Assembly: GCF_014397025.1 (NCBI RefSeq)
Contig: NZ_JACJUO010000001.1
Span: 1,288,501 to 1,352,500 of the forward strand
Reading direction: 5' to 3'
Source: Ochrobactrum sp. Marseille-Q0166
GTDB taxonomy: Bacteria; Pseudomonadota; Alphaproteobacteria; Rhizobiales; Rhizobiaceae
DNA length: 64,000 nucleotides
The notes below the pieces were generated by a model. It ran no database searches. It worked only from the letters and a program-made list of their open reading frames with translations, and had not been told where the DNA came from. This document shows positions 36,210 through 45,244 of this stretch, piece by piece. The translations under genes and the position numbers were made by a program. Numbering within the stretch: the stretch's first letter is position 1; each line of letters begins with the position of its first letter.

Positions 36210-37496
36210 CTATTTGTTCAGCAGCTTTGCTGCCTCATCAATGGTGATGTTTGACGCCAATAGCCGTCCGAAGCGAGCTGGTCCAGCTTTGTCTTGCAAA
36301 AATAGGTCGTAATGCATTGGGGAGCGGGCGAGAAGCGTGTGTGGCAAGGGAGAAAGAGCAGCGCAGGATTTGGCGCAGCCTGTGATGTGAATCTGTGTGG
36401 TGTCGTTTTGTAGCTCACCTGCAAGCTTTTCTCCGTCTGCCTGTGTGTCTGAAAGGGCAGAAGCACAGCCTTTGGAACCGGAACAGGCCCGAAGGCGGGC
36501 GGCAGGGGAGGCTGGCTCGGTTGAGAAGCCCAAGGCATGTAGCTCGCTGATGATGCTCTTGCCTTCAGCTTCCGCAATATGCGGGATCAGGATGCCTTGC
36601 CATGGGGTGAGATGCAGTTCTTTGCTTGCAAGCTTGTTAAGCCCACGCAGTTGCTGTGGTGTCAGGCGACCAAGAAACGGCATGGCACCGACATAAAAGT
36701 GACCGTCGAGTTGGCGATGTAAGCCAAGATGCGCTTGCCCGATGGGTGCTTTGCGCTGCCAGCTTACGGGTGCATCAAATGGAAATGGAAGCGTTCGGAG
36801 AAATTCTGCGATCGGCATCACCTCGAAGAGGTGCTTCATGCGGGCAATGCCTTTTTGGCTCGCCGCAAGGAAATGTTGTAGCAGAGCCTCGATAAAAGGC
36901 AGGGCATGATCGCTTGGAACTGCGCCAAGCGCTTTTTTGTCAGGCGAGGAAGCCAGTCCAAACGTATAGGCCTTGCCACCTTCAATTGCCGAGAGCCAGA
37001 TGTCGCCTGGATGCGAAACCATAGCGCAATCTTCGCCACCGTCGATCTGGAGCGAAAATTTGGGTGATAGCGCGTGATAAGTTTCATTTTTCTGCAAAAT
37101 GGAAAGCAGCTTAGCCGCTAACCCGGTCACATTGCTGATTTGGTTGGGATCAATACCAGCAGTCGGGCTGACCATGACATTACGAACATCATCAGCCGCC
37201 GCGTTTTCCGCACCAAGCCCGGCCTCATGAAGTGCACTAATTACATTCGGCCAGACGTCGGGATGAATTCCGCGAAGCTGAATATTGGAGCGAATCGACA
37301 ATTCAATCGCGCCTGTTTCAAATCGTTCGGCGATATCTGCGATAGCTTGAGCCTGTGCCACGCTGAGCCTTCCGAGTCGAAGCTTGATGCGGGCGATTGC
37401 GCCGTCCTTGCTCATCACCATGCGCGAAAGCCCCGGACAGGCACTACGCCGGTCGGGTCTGATAGCAATGGTCTGGCTATTTTGCTGGCTCAACAT
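36210..37496 (-). CDS. cobG: Precorrin-3B synthase (oxygen-dependent)
   Basis: The 428-residue protein is a sulfite/nitrite-reductase-like Fe-S enzyme. It has two ferredoxin-like half domains and a 4Fe-4S site with paired cysteines (CSGSKGC and CAKSC, about residues 350-405). CobG uses oxygen to make the C20-hydroxy-gamma-lactone needed for ring contraction, which marks the pathway as aerobic. The start at 37496 keeps the family N-terminus (RRSACPGLSRM). It is divergent from cobL across 67 bp and leads the cobG-H-I-J operon. Confidence 0.93.
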   Translation of the reverse strand: MLSQQNSQTIAIRPDRRSACPGLSRMVMSKDGAIARIKLRLGRLSVAQAQAIADIAERFETGAIELSIRSNIQLRGIHPDVWPNVISALHEAGLGAENAAADDVRNVMVSPTAGIDPNQISNVTGLAAKLLSILQKNETYHALSPKFSLQIDGGEDCAMVSHPGDIWLSAIEGGKAYTFGLASSPDKKALGAVPSDHALPFIEALLQHFLAASQKGIARMKHLFEVMPIAEFLRTLPFPFDAPVSWQRKAPIGQAHLGLHRQLDGHFYVGAMPFLGRLTPQQLRGLNKLASKELHLTPWQGILIPHIAEAEGKSIISELHALGFSTEPASPAARLRACSGSKGCASALSDTQADGEKLAGELQNDTTQIHITGCAKSCAALSPLPHTLLARSPMHYDLFLQDKAGPARFGRLLASNITIDEAAKLLNK

Positions 37497-37563
37497 ATTT
37501 GCCTTATACGCCTTCGCGCTTGCACTTGCTACTGCACCGCCATACGAACAGAGAAAAGGAGCA

Positions 37564-38781
37564 ATGCTTATGAGCTGCTGGCTGACAATTATTGGTATTG
37601 GTGAGGATGGGCTGGCGGGGCTTGGAAAGAACGCCCGCGACGCGCTCACCAGTGCTGATGTGATTTTCGGCGGCAAGCGGCATCTGGCCTTTATCAATCC
37701 TGACGTTCAAGCCGAGCGGATTTCGTGGCCTTCACCGTTTGATGATGCATTTCCAATGATCGAAGCCCAACGTGGCAGGCAAGTTGTCGTGCTGGCAAGC
37801 GGTGATCCGATGTTCTTTGGCATGGGCGCTTCGTTGAGCCGGCATTTCTCGACACAGGATATGCAGATCATCCCGTTTCCATCGTCATTGTCACTGGCTG
37901 CAAGCCGCATGGCGTGGCCGTTGCAAGGGGTACGCACGATCAGCGTGCATGGGCGCCCGTTTGAACTGCTAGCACCGCATATATTGCCGGGCGAGAAAAT
38001 TCTTGTCCTCAGTCATGATGGAACAACACCTGCAAAAACTGCTGCACTTCTCAAGGCCAAAGGCTTTGGTCAAAGCCGTCTGACGGTGCTTGAGCACCTG
38101 GGTGGACCAAAGGAAAAATCTATCAATGAGACCGCTGATGATTGGCCGCACGAAAACTGCGCCGATCTCAATGTGCTGGCAATTGAATGTATTGCTGCGT
38201 CCGATGCGGTAGTTTTTTCGCCTGTCAGCGGATTGCCAGACCGTGCTTTTGAAAATGACGGGCAACTGACAAAACGCGATGTACGCGCAGTGACACTCTC
38301 ACGGTTGCAGCCTTTCCCGCATCAGATTTTATGGGATGTCGGTGCAGGTTGCGGTTCGATTGGTATTGAATGGATGCGTGTTCATCCGACTTGTCGGGCG
38401 ATCGCAATCGAAGCTGATGAAAACCGGCAGAAACTCATTGAGCGCAACGCGTGCGCCCTGGGCGTGCCCGGTTTGCAGCTTGTGAAAGGGGAGGCGCCGA
38501 AGGCGTTGAGCGGCCTTGAAGCGCCAGATGCTATTTTTATCGGCGGTGGTGTAACGGACGCGGGCGTGATTGAAGCTTGTTGGTCATCCCTAAAGCCCGG
38601 TGGGCGATTGGTAGCTAATGCCGTCACACTGCAAAGCGAAATGCAGCTTTTCAACTGGCGTCAGCAGCATGGTGGTGAGCTGACAAGGCTGCAACTCGCG
38701 CAAGCAGGCGGCCTTGGTTCTTTTGATGCTTGGCGTCAGGCACTGCCTGTCACAATTTATTGCGGCTTTAAAACGAAATGA
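37564..38781 (+). CDS. cobL: Precorrin-6Y C5,15-methyltransferase (decarboxylating)
   Basis: This 405-residue two-domain enzyme joins an N-terminal CbiE-type methylase (IIGIGEDGLAGL, then LASGDPMFFGMG) to a C-terminal CbiT-type Rossmann methyltransferase (LWDVGAGCGSIGIEW, about residue 258). It methylates C5 and C15 and decarboxylates the acetate chain. AGGAG lies six bases before ATG 37564, fixing the start; longer in-frame reading overlaps cobG on the other strand. It is the last cob gene of the cluster on this side. Confidence 0.94.
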   Translation: MLMSCWLTIIGIGEDGLAGLGKNARDALTSADVIFGGKRHLAFINPDVQAERISWPSPFDDAFPMIEAQRGRQVVVLASGDPMFFGMGASLSRHFSTQDMQIIPFPSSLSLAASRMAWPLQGVRTISVHGRPFELLAPHILPGEKILVLSHDGTTPAKTAALLKAKGFGQSRLTVLEHLGGPKEKSINETADDWPHENCADLNVLAIECIAASDAVVFSPVSGLPDRAFENDGQLTKRDVRAVTLSRLQPFPHQILWDVGAGCGSIGIEWMRVHPTCRAIAIEADENRQKLIERNACALGVPGLQLVKGEAPKALSGLEAPDAIFIGGGVTDAGVIEACWSSLKPGGRLVANAVTLQSEMQLFNWRQQHGGELTRLQLAQAGGLGSFDAWRQALPVTIYCGFKTK

Positions 38782-38845
38782 TGACTTGAATCGTCATGTT
38801 ATGTTCGGTTAAGGCTTGGTCGTTATTTCTGATGAGGAGACAGGC

Positions 38846-39955
38846 ATGTCCGAATTGAGCCTGAACGCCAACGCTCGTATCGCACTCGACAACCCTGACC
38901 ATATTGTTAATCAGCTGCTTGATCATTTTGATGAACATGGTGATGTGGTGCGGCAGGATACCAGCGCCAGACTCGTTCTTAGTTTCGGACAAGCGGAAGT
39001 TCGATGGGATCATGAGGCTGTCGACGTAGATGTTCGCAGCGACGATGACGCCGGCCTTGCCTATATGAAGCTGGCAATCGCTTCCCACATATTGGAGTTT
39101 CTCGACAAGGAAGATACTGCACCGAAGATACGCTGGGTTGGCGATGGTGCAGCCGGGGAACCGCTCCCATATTTTCGTGAAATGAAGGTCGTGTCTGTTT
39201 CCAACGTCACGCCCCACATGCGCCGTGTGCGTTTGCAGGGCAATGATCTCAAGCGTTTTTCACAACATGGCCTGCATATCCGTCTTCTTTTCCCGCAGAA
39301 GGCACTGGCGCAACCGCAATGGCCAGTCATGGGGGAGGATGGCCGTCCGGTCTGGCCGGAAGGCGAAGCGCAGATCGTGGCGCGTGTTTATACAATTCGC
39401 CAGATTGATGTCGATGCTGGCTGGGTTGACATCGACATGGTTATTCATGGCGATGATTGTGACGCGCCAGGGTCTGGTTGGGCAATGAGCGTCAAGCCGG
39501 GTGATATTGTCGGCATGACCGGTCCGGGTGGCGGGGATGCAGCCCAGGATGCAAGCTGGTATCTGCTGGCTGGCGACGAAACAGCACTGCCAGCAATCGG
39601 ACGAATTCTGGAACGTCTCCCGGCGGGTGTTAAGGCCGTTGTACGTGTTGAGATTGATAATGCTGCGGAAGAGCAGGTTATTCAGTCAAAGGCTGATGTT
39701 GATTTACAATGGTTGCATCGTAATGGCAAAGAAGCAGGAACCACCACGCTTTTGCAGGATGCTGTTCGTGCGGTCGAATTGCCTGAAGGTGAAGAGAATA
39801 TCTACGTCTGGGCAGGTTGTGAATTCAATGCGTTTCGCGCAATCCGCACCTATATGCGCAAAGAGCGCAATGTACCCAAAGACAAGCAGTTGATCGTTGC
39901 CTATTGGCGGCGTGGTAAGGACGGAGATAATGCTCGCCGCGGAGCGGATGATTGA
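38846..39955 (+). CDS. Siderophore-interacting flavoprotein with N-terminal DUF2218
   Basis: The 369-residue protein has an N-terminal DUF2218 domain (residues 1-90). A SIP/ViuB-type FAD-binding domain (RVRLQGNDLKRFS, ARVYTIRQID, about 125-260) and a NAD(P)H-binding domain ending in WAGCEFNAFRAIRTYMRKE follow. Such enzymes reduce ferric siderophores in the cytosol. GAGGAGA precedes the ATG at 38846. A stand-alone DUF2218 protein occurs at 50465. No siderophore uptake genes are adjacent; iron control is likely but no Fur or RirA site was identified. Confidence 0.85.
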   Translation: MSELSLNANARIALDNPDHIVNQLLDHFDEHGDVVRQDTSARLVLSFGQAEVRWDHEAVDVDVRSDDDAGLAYMKLAIASHILEFLDKEDTAPKIRWVGDGAAGEPLPYFREMKVVSVSNVTPHMRRVRLQGNDLKRFSQHGLHIRLLFPQKALAQPQWPVMGEDGRPVWPEGEAQIVARVYTIRQIDVDAGWVDIDMVIHGDDCDAPGSGWAMSVKPGDIVGMTGPGGGDAAQDASWYLLAGDETALPAIGRILERLPAGVKAVVRVEIDNAAEEQVIQSKADVDLQWLHRNGKEAGTTTLLQDAVRAVELPEGEENIYVWAGCEFNAFRAIRTYMRKERNVPKDKQLIVAYWRRGKDGDNARRGADD

Positions 39956-39957
39956 AA

Positions 39958-39985
39958 AAGGGGACCTTCTGGTCCCATTTTTCTT
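39958..39985. terminator. Intrinsic terminator between the SIP and dipeptide ABC genes
   Basis: GGGACC-TTCT-GGTCCC is followed by ATTTTT on the plus strand and preceded by AAAAA, so it can act in both directions for the convergent genes. Confidence 0.8.
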
Positions 39986-39988
39986 TGG

Positions 39989-40738
39989 TTATCTGCGGAA
40001 GCCTTCGCTGGCTATCATCAGGTTTTTTGTATAGTCGGCGTTGATAGTGCCGTTTACCAAGTCTGTAGCTTCAAGTTGCTCGATCACTTCACCGTTGCGC
40101 ATCACGGCAAGTCGTTCACACATATGCGTAACGACACCAAGATCGTGGCTGACCATAACGAAGGTCAGTTTGCGGTCACGACGCACCTGTTCAAGCAGGT
40201 TGAGCACTTCTGCTTGGACTGATGCATCAAGTGCCGAAGTTGGTTCATCAAGAAGCAGAATACTTGGTTCAATGATGAGTGCACGCGCAATCGCAATACG
40301 CTGGCGCTGACCGCCAGATAGCTGGTGCGGATAGCGGAAGCGAAATCCAGAGCCTAATCCCACTTCATCAAGAGCGCGAACAATGCGTTGTTCAGTATCG
40401 CCAATGCCATGTACTGCAAGCGGCTCAAGCAAGAGGCGATCGACTGTCTGGCGTGGATGCAGTGAGCCGTAAGGGTCCTGAAACACCATCTGAACATTGC
40501 GATAGAACGCTTTGTCGCGCGGTGTTCTGAGCTTCTTGCCATCAATTCGGATTTCACCGTCATCGACAGGTGCAAGACCGGCTACGGCACGCAGAAGCGT
40601 GGACTTACCGGAACCGGATTCGCCAACCAGACCATAGGATTCTCCAGGTGCCACATCAATGCTGACTGATTTCAGCGCGTGGAACTCATCAAAGAAAACG
40701 TCGACTTTATCGACGCTAAGAGCTGGAGTGGTACTCAT
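39989..40738 (-). CDS. Dipeptide/oligopeptide ABC transporter ATP-binding protein (DppF-like)
   Basis: The 249-residue ABC ATPase has Walker A GESGSGKST, signature LSGGQRQR and Walker B ILLLDEPTSALD. It is the second ATPase of a peptide importer. The start at 40738 overlaps the upstream ATPase gene stop by 4 bp (ATGA), with GAGGAGG 11-17 bases upstream; an ATG at 40747 is too close to that site. It is the last gene of the six-gene dipeptidase/ABC operon. Confidence 0.9.
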   Translation of the reverse strand: MSTTPALSVDKVDVFFDEFHALKSVSIDVAPGESYGLVGESGSGKSTLLRAVAGLAPVDDGEIRIDGKKLRTPRDKAFYRNVQMVFQDPYGSLHPRQTVDRLLLEPLAVHGIGDTEQRIVRALDEVGLGSGFRFRYPHQLSGGQRQRIAIARALIIEPSILLLDEPTSALDASVQAEVLNLLEQVRRDRKLTFVMVSHDLGVVTHMCERLAVMRNGEVIEQLEATDLVNGTINADYTKNLMIASEGFRR

Positions 40739-41568
40739 AGACGCCATGCCTCCTCACGCTGCAAGGTGGGTAATGGATGGTGGTTTGACCCAAGTTTTGG
40801 CATGCAGTTGAGCAGTCCTTGCGTATAGGGGTGTTTCGCATTGGCGAGATCGCTCGCCGCGATTTCCTCAACGATTTTTCCTGCATACATGACGATCACG
40901 CGGTCGCAAAAAGATGAAACAAGCCGCAGATCGTGACTGACAAAGATCAGCCCCATGCCGCGCTCTGCCACGAGCTTGTCGAGAATACCAAGAACTTCAA
41001 GCTGAACCGTCACGTCGAGTGCCGATGTTGGTTCATCGGCAATCAGCATTTCCGGTTCTGCTACCAGCATCATGGCGATCATGACGCGTTGTCCCATGCC
41101 CCCCGATACTTCGTGCGGATAGAGCTTCATGACACGCTCAGGATCGCGGATTTGTACTGCTTCCAGCATGGCAATTGAACGGGAGCGTATTTCCGCACTC
41201 GAAAACTTGCCGTGGGCTTTCAGCGTTTCCGCTATCTGTTTTCCAATGGTCATCACCGGATTGAGCGAATATTTTGGGTCCTGCAACACCATTGCAACCC
41301 GCCCCCCGCGCAGGCTGCGACGCTCCCGCGGCGAAGCTTTAAGAAGATCAATACCGTCGAATTCAAGTTTTTTCGCGGTTATCTTCGCATGGGGTGGGGT
41401 CAGGCCCATGATGGCACGCCCGGTTTGAGATTTACCGGAGCCTGATTCGCCGACAATCCCGAGACGCTCACGACCAAGCGTAAAGCTTACGCCGCGCACG
41501 GCTTCAATGGCACCTGTGCGGGTTGGGAAAGTGACGCGGAGGTCTTCAACTGTCAGAAGTGGCTTCAT
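40735..41568 (-). CDS. Dipeptide/oligopeptide ABC transporter ATP-binding protein (DppD-like)
   Basis: The 277-residue ATPase has Walker A GESGSGKSQTG, signature VSGGMGQRVMIA and Walker B MLIADEPTSALD. A C-terminal oligo/dipeptide extension is seen (HPYTQGLLNCMP). It overlaps both neighbours by 4 bp. Together with the DppF-like protein it should power peptide uptake through the two permeases. Confidence 0.9.
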   Translation of the reverse strand: MKPLLTVEDLRVTFPTRTGAIEAVRGVSFTLGRERLGIVGESGSGKSQTGRAIMGLTPPHAKITAKKLEFDGIDLLKASPRERRSLRGGRVAMVLQDPKYSLNPVMTIGKQIAETLKAHGKFSSAEIRSRSIAMLEAVQIRDPERVMKLYPHEVSGGMGQRVMIAMMLVAEPEMLIADEPTSALDVTVQLEVLGILDKLVAERGMGLIFVSHDLRLVSSFCDRVIVMYAGKIVEEIAASDLANAKHPYTQGLLNCMPKLGSNHHPLPTLQREEAWRL

Positions 41569-42497
41569 TGGTTGTTACCCCGCGGATCAAGTGCATCGCG
41601 AAGGCCATCGCCGAGGAAGTTGAATCCAAGACTGACGATGAGGATTGCAATACCCGGCATGGCTGCAACCCACCACTGATCAAGAATGAAACGGCGACCT
41701 GAAGCAATCATTGCGCCCCATTCAGGCAATGGCGGCTGAGCACCGAGGCCAAGGAAGCCGAGGCCTGCTGCGGTCAGAATGATGCCGGCCATATCAAGCG
41801 TGACACGCACAATCAGAGACGATGTGCAAAGTGGCATGACGTGCCGCAGGATGATACGGAATGGTGAGGCACCCATCAGACGCACAGCGGAGATGTAATC
41901 CGAATTGCGAATGGTCAGCGTTTCAGCGCGTGCAATACGTGCGTAAGGTGGCCATGAGGTGATTGCGATGGCGATGATGGCATTTTCGATGCCCGGTCCT
42001 AATGCTGCAACAAAGGCGAGTGCCAGAATAAGCTTTGGAAAGGCAAGGAAAATGTCTGTAATGCGCATGAGAACAGCGTCAACCCAGCCACCAGCATAAC
42101 CTGCAACCGTACCGACCAGAAGCCCGATAGGTGCTGCAATAATGGCAACCAGAAGCACGACATAGAGTGTCAACCGTGAACCGTAGATCAGACGCGAAAG
42201 AATATCTCGACCCTGATCATCGGTGCCGAGCCAGTAACCTGGTGTTCCCGGAGGGAGCAGGCGGGCATTGGCGAGGTCACCCGTATAAGGTGAGTGCGGT
42301 GCCAGTAGAGGAGCGAAGGCTGCAACCAGTAGCAGCGCAATGATGATAAGCAGACCCAGAACGGCAAGCTTATTGGCGGTGAAGCGCCGCCAGATCATAT
42401 AGGATCGGCCGAGGCGCGCCTGCATACGCGATTGCGGACGCTCGGAGAGCAGCCATTCGCGCCATGAAAGATTGGATGTTTCTGTCATTTGGCTCAT
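41565..42497 (-). CDS. Dipeptide ABC transporter permease (DppC-like)
   Basis: The 310-residue permease has an OppC-type N-terminal helix, an extracytoplasmic loop with GTDDQGRDILSRLIYGSR, and the BPD permease core with six helices. The coupling EAA-like motif is at SAVRLMGASPFRIILRHVMP. It overlaps the DppB-like gene and the DppD-like gene by 4 bp each. Its role is to form half of the membrane channel. Confidence 0.9.
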   Translation of the reverse strand: MSQMTETSNLSWREWLLSERPQSRMQARLGRSYMIWRRFTANKLAVLGLLIIIALLLVAAFAPLLAPHSPYTGDLANARLLPPGTPGYWLGTDDQGRDILSRLIYGSRLTLYVVLLVAIIAAPIGLLVGTVAGYAGGWVDAVLMRITDIFLAFPKLILALAFVAALGPGIENAIIAIAITSWPPYARIARAETLTIRNSDYISAVRLMGASPFRIILRHVMPLCTSSLIVRVTLDMAGIILTAAGLGFLGLGAQPPLPEWGAMIASGRRFILDQWWVAAMPGIAILIVSLGFNFLGDGLRDALDPRGNNQ

Positions 42498-43561
42498 CGT
42501 GCGCGCGTCCTTGGGTCGAGAAGCCGATACAGCAGATCGGAAACAAGATTGAGCGCGATAAACACCGACCCGATGATGATTGTCCCACCGAGAACGGCAT
42601 TCATGTCAGCATTTTGCAGTGAATTGGTGATGTAAAGACCAAGTCCCGGCCATGAGAAGATTGTCTCGGTCAGAACGGAGCCTTCGAGAAGACCAGCATA
42701 GGACAATGCAATGACGGTCACCAGCGGCACAGCCGCATTACGAAGAGCATGACCCCAGATGATGCGGGTTTCCGAAATACCTTTCGCACGCGCAGCCACA
42801 ATGTATTCCTGTTCAAGTTCGTTGAGCATGAAGGAGCGCGTCATACGGCTGATATAGGCTAGAGAGAAATAGCCAAGCAAAGCCGATGGCAAAACGAGGT
42901 GCGAGACGATGTTTCGCAATGCTTCCCAGTCGCGCTGTAGGATTGCGTCAACCAGATAAAAGCCGGTAATTGGCGTAAAAGTATACTCGAATGTTATGTC
43001 AATGCGTCCCGGACCGGCGGTCCAGCCAAGGCGTGCATAGAAAACCAGCAGTGCGAGCATACCAAGCCAGAAAATCGGTACGGAATAGCCCACAAGGCCG
43101 ATCACCCGAACGATCTGGTCGATAATGCTGCCGCGCTTAACTGCGGCAAGGACGCCAAGCGGAATACCAAACAGAGCGCCGATAATCGTGCCGATGGTTG
43201 CGAGTTCCATCGTTGCAGGGAACACTCGACGAATATCTGTCATCACCGGGTTTGTGGTCAGAACAGATGTGCCGAAATCCCCTTGCAGGACACCTTTTAC
43301 ATACAGATAGAACTGCTGGTAATAGGGCAGGTTGAAGCCCATTTCTTGACGCACACGCTCAACCACATGTGAGGGGGCACGGTCGCCGACGATAGCCAGA
43401 ACAGGATCAATCGGCACAACGCGGCCGATGAAAAATGTGACGGCCAGAAGGCCGAGATATGTGGTGATGACGATCACCAGAAAACTGGCAATCGCCAAAG
43501 CGATGGAAGAGGAGCGCCGTCGGGCGCCCCTCTTTTTCTTTACAGGTGTTATTGTACTCAA
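42494..43561 (-). CDS. Dipeptide ABC transporter permease (DppB-like)
   Basis: The 355-residue permease has six helices and the DppB-type EAA loop VAARAKGISETRIIWGHALRNA. A basic N-terminal extension (KKKRGARRR) precedes the first helix. The only plausible start is TTG at 43561, 20 bp after the binding-protein stop, with a weak ribosome site. It pairs with the DppC-like protein to form the channel. Confidence 0.87.
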   Translation of the reverse strand: MSTITPVKKKRGARRRSSSIALAIASFLVIVITTYLGLLAVTFFIGRVVPIDPVLAIVGDRAPSHVVERVRQEMGFNLPYYQQFYLYVKGVLQGDFGTSVLTTNPVMTDIRRVFPATMELATIGTIIGALFGIPLGVLAAVKRGSIIDQIVRVIGLVGYSVPIFWLGMLALLVFYARLGWTAGPGRIDITFEYTFTPITGFYLVDAILQRDWEALRNIVSHLVLPSALLGYFSLAYISRMTRSFMLNELEQEYIVAARAKGISETRIIWGHALRNAAVPLVTVIALSYAGLLEGSVLTETIFSWPGLGLYITNSLQNADMNAVLGGTIIIGSVFIALNLVSDLLYRLLDPRTRAR

Positions 43562-43581
43562 TTGTCTGACCGATTTTCAGC

Positions 43582-45213
43582 TCAGTCTTTGCTGACTGGT
43601 GCGAGGAAATTTGAGTCGAATGTTGGTCCGAGCTTGTAGCCCTTCACGTCGCCGCGAAGACCTGCAACTTCGATCTGCTGGAACAGCATCACAAACGGGC
43701 TTTCTTTGAGAGCTTCCTCTTGAAGCTTCTTATATTCGTCCGCACGCTTTTCATTGTCGCGTTCAAGCAATGCTGCCTGAGTCTGCTTGGTCAGTTCCGG
43801 AATTGCCCATGCATTGCGCCATGCCAGAGTCTTGGTGGATGCATCGTCACTATTGTCAGGATTTGATGTGAATGCTTCAGCATTCGAATTCGGATCCCAG
43901 TAATCCATGCCCCACTGACCGATATAGAGGTCGTGGTTACGTGCGCGGTACTTGGTCAGCGTCTGCTTGCCGTCACCCGGTATAATGTCGATCTTCACGC
44001 CCGCTTTTGCAGCCGACTGCTGGAAGGATTCGGCAATACCTGTAACTGGCTGCGTGTTACGCACATCGAAAGTTACCTTGAGGCCATCTTTCAGGCCAGC
44101 CTTTGCCAGAAGTTCCTTCGCCTTATCGACATCAAGCTTGTAAGGGCTTGCGTCGAGCGCGCCGAGAACACCCTTGGCCTGATAGGTCTGACGGACTTCG
44201 CCGATGCCCTTGATGAGGGTCGAACCGATTGCATCGTAATCAACCAGATATTTGAAGGCTTCACGAACTTCCGGCTTTGCGAGCTCGGCGTTCTTCTGGT
44301 TGAGGCTGATGTAATAGACAGTGCCCTTCGGAGCACTGGCGACTGCCAGATCCTTGTTTTTCTGTACAGCTTCCAGATCACCCGGTTCAAGGTTACGCGC
44401 AACATCGACGTCACCCGATTCAAGCATCAGGCGCTGCGTGGCGCTTTCCTTGACGTGACGATAGAATACGCGGGCGAGCTTGGCTTTTTCACCATAGTAA
44501 TTGTCGTTGCGTTCGAGAACGACAACTTCATTGGCACGCCAATCGCGGATTTTGAACGGGCCAGAGCCGGCATAACCGGTTTTCAGCCATGCAGCGGCAT
44601 AGTCAGTGTCATATTTGTAATCGTCGGTTGGCGTGACTTTAACAGAATGCTCTTCCAGCAGCTTCTGGTCAACAATCGCGCCGATAGTGGCGGTGAGGCA
44701 GTTCAGCACGAAGCTTGGTGCATAAGCCTTGTCCACTTTCAGTACGAAAGTCGTGTCATCGACAGCCTTGGCATTTTCGATGACGTTTTCGCCATTGAGA
44801 CCAAACTGGGTCAGAATGAAAGCCGGGCTTTTGTCGAGACGTACAGCGCGCTCAAACGTGTAAGCCACGTCTTTTGCGGTCAGCGGATTGCCGGAAGCAA
44901 ACTTGATACCTGGCTTCATCTTGAATGTGTAGGTGAGGCCATCTTCCGAGATTGTCCAGCTTTCAGCCGCACCCGGTACAACTTTTGACGTGTCATTTAT
45001 ATCAAGACGCACCAGCATATCATAGGCATTACCGATGAATTCTGCTGGTGACAGCTCAAAGGATTCCGCTGGGTCGAGCGTAATAGTGTCGTCAATCGCC
45101 CATGCCTGAACGAGCGTATCGGCAGGAGTTGCCGACAATGCCGGATTTGCAGCCATGAGTGTAGCTAGGGCTGCACCTGCCGCGAGAAGACGCAAACGTC
45201 CGAGATTCTTCAT
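43582..45213 (-). CDS. Periplasmic dipeptide-binding protein (SBP_bac_5 family)
   Basis: The 543-residue protein has a signal peptide (cleavage after about residue 27, ALSA). It has the family-5 solute-binding fold, with ITLDPAESFELSP near the N-terminus and PGAAESWTISEDGLTYTFKM. It captures di- or oligopeptides for the permease pair. AGAAAGGGAAC precedes the ATG. It follows the dipeptidase gene by 31 bp. Confidence 0.9.
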   Translation of the reverse strand: MKNLGRLRLLAAGAALATLMAANPALSATPADTLVQAWAIDDTITLDPAESFELSPAEFIGNAYDMLVRLDINDTSKVVPGAAESWTISEDGLTYTFKMKPGIKFASGNPLTAKDVAYTFERAVRLDKSPAFILTQFGLNGENVIENAKAVDDTTFVLKVDKAYAPSFVLNCLTATIGAIVDQKLLEEHSVKVTPTDDYKYDTDYAAAWLKTGYAGSGPFKIRDWRANEVVVLERNDNYYGEKAKLARVFYRHVKESATQRLMLESGDVDVARNLEPGDLEAVQKNKDLAVASAPKGTVYYISLNQKNAELAKPEVREAFKYLVDYDAIGSTLIKGIGEVRQTYQAKGVLGALDASPYKLDVDKAKELLAKAGLKDGLKVTFDVRNTQPVTGIAESFQQSAAKAGVKIDIIPGDGKQTLTKYRARNHDLYIGQWGMDYWDPNSNAEAFTSNPDNSDDASTKTLAWRNAWAIPELTKQTQAALLERDNEKRADEYKKLQEEALKESPFVMLFQQIEVAGLRGDVKGYKLGPTFDSNFLAPVSKD

Positions 45214-45244
45214 TCTAGTTCCCTTTCTATATTTCTGTTTGTGT

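Noticed and set aside
37497..37563. Possible second cobalamin riboswitch in the cobG/cobL spacer
   Set aside because: The 67-bp gap is far too short for the aptamer and contains no B12-box sequence.
43933..44988. Antisense frame of about 351 codons inside the dipeptide-binding protein gene
   Set aside because: The sense gene is complete with a signal peptide and operon context; the reverse frame has no ribosome site or motif.
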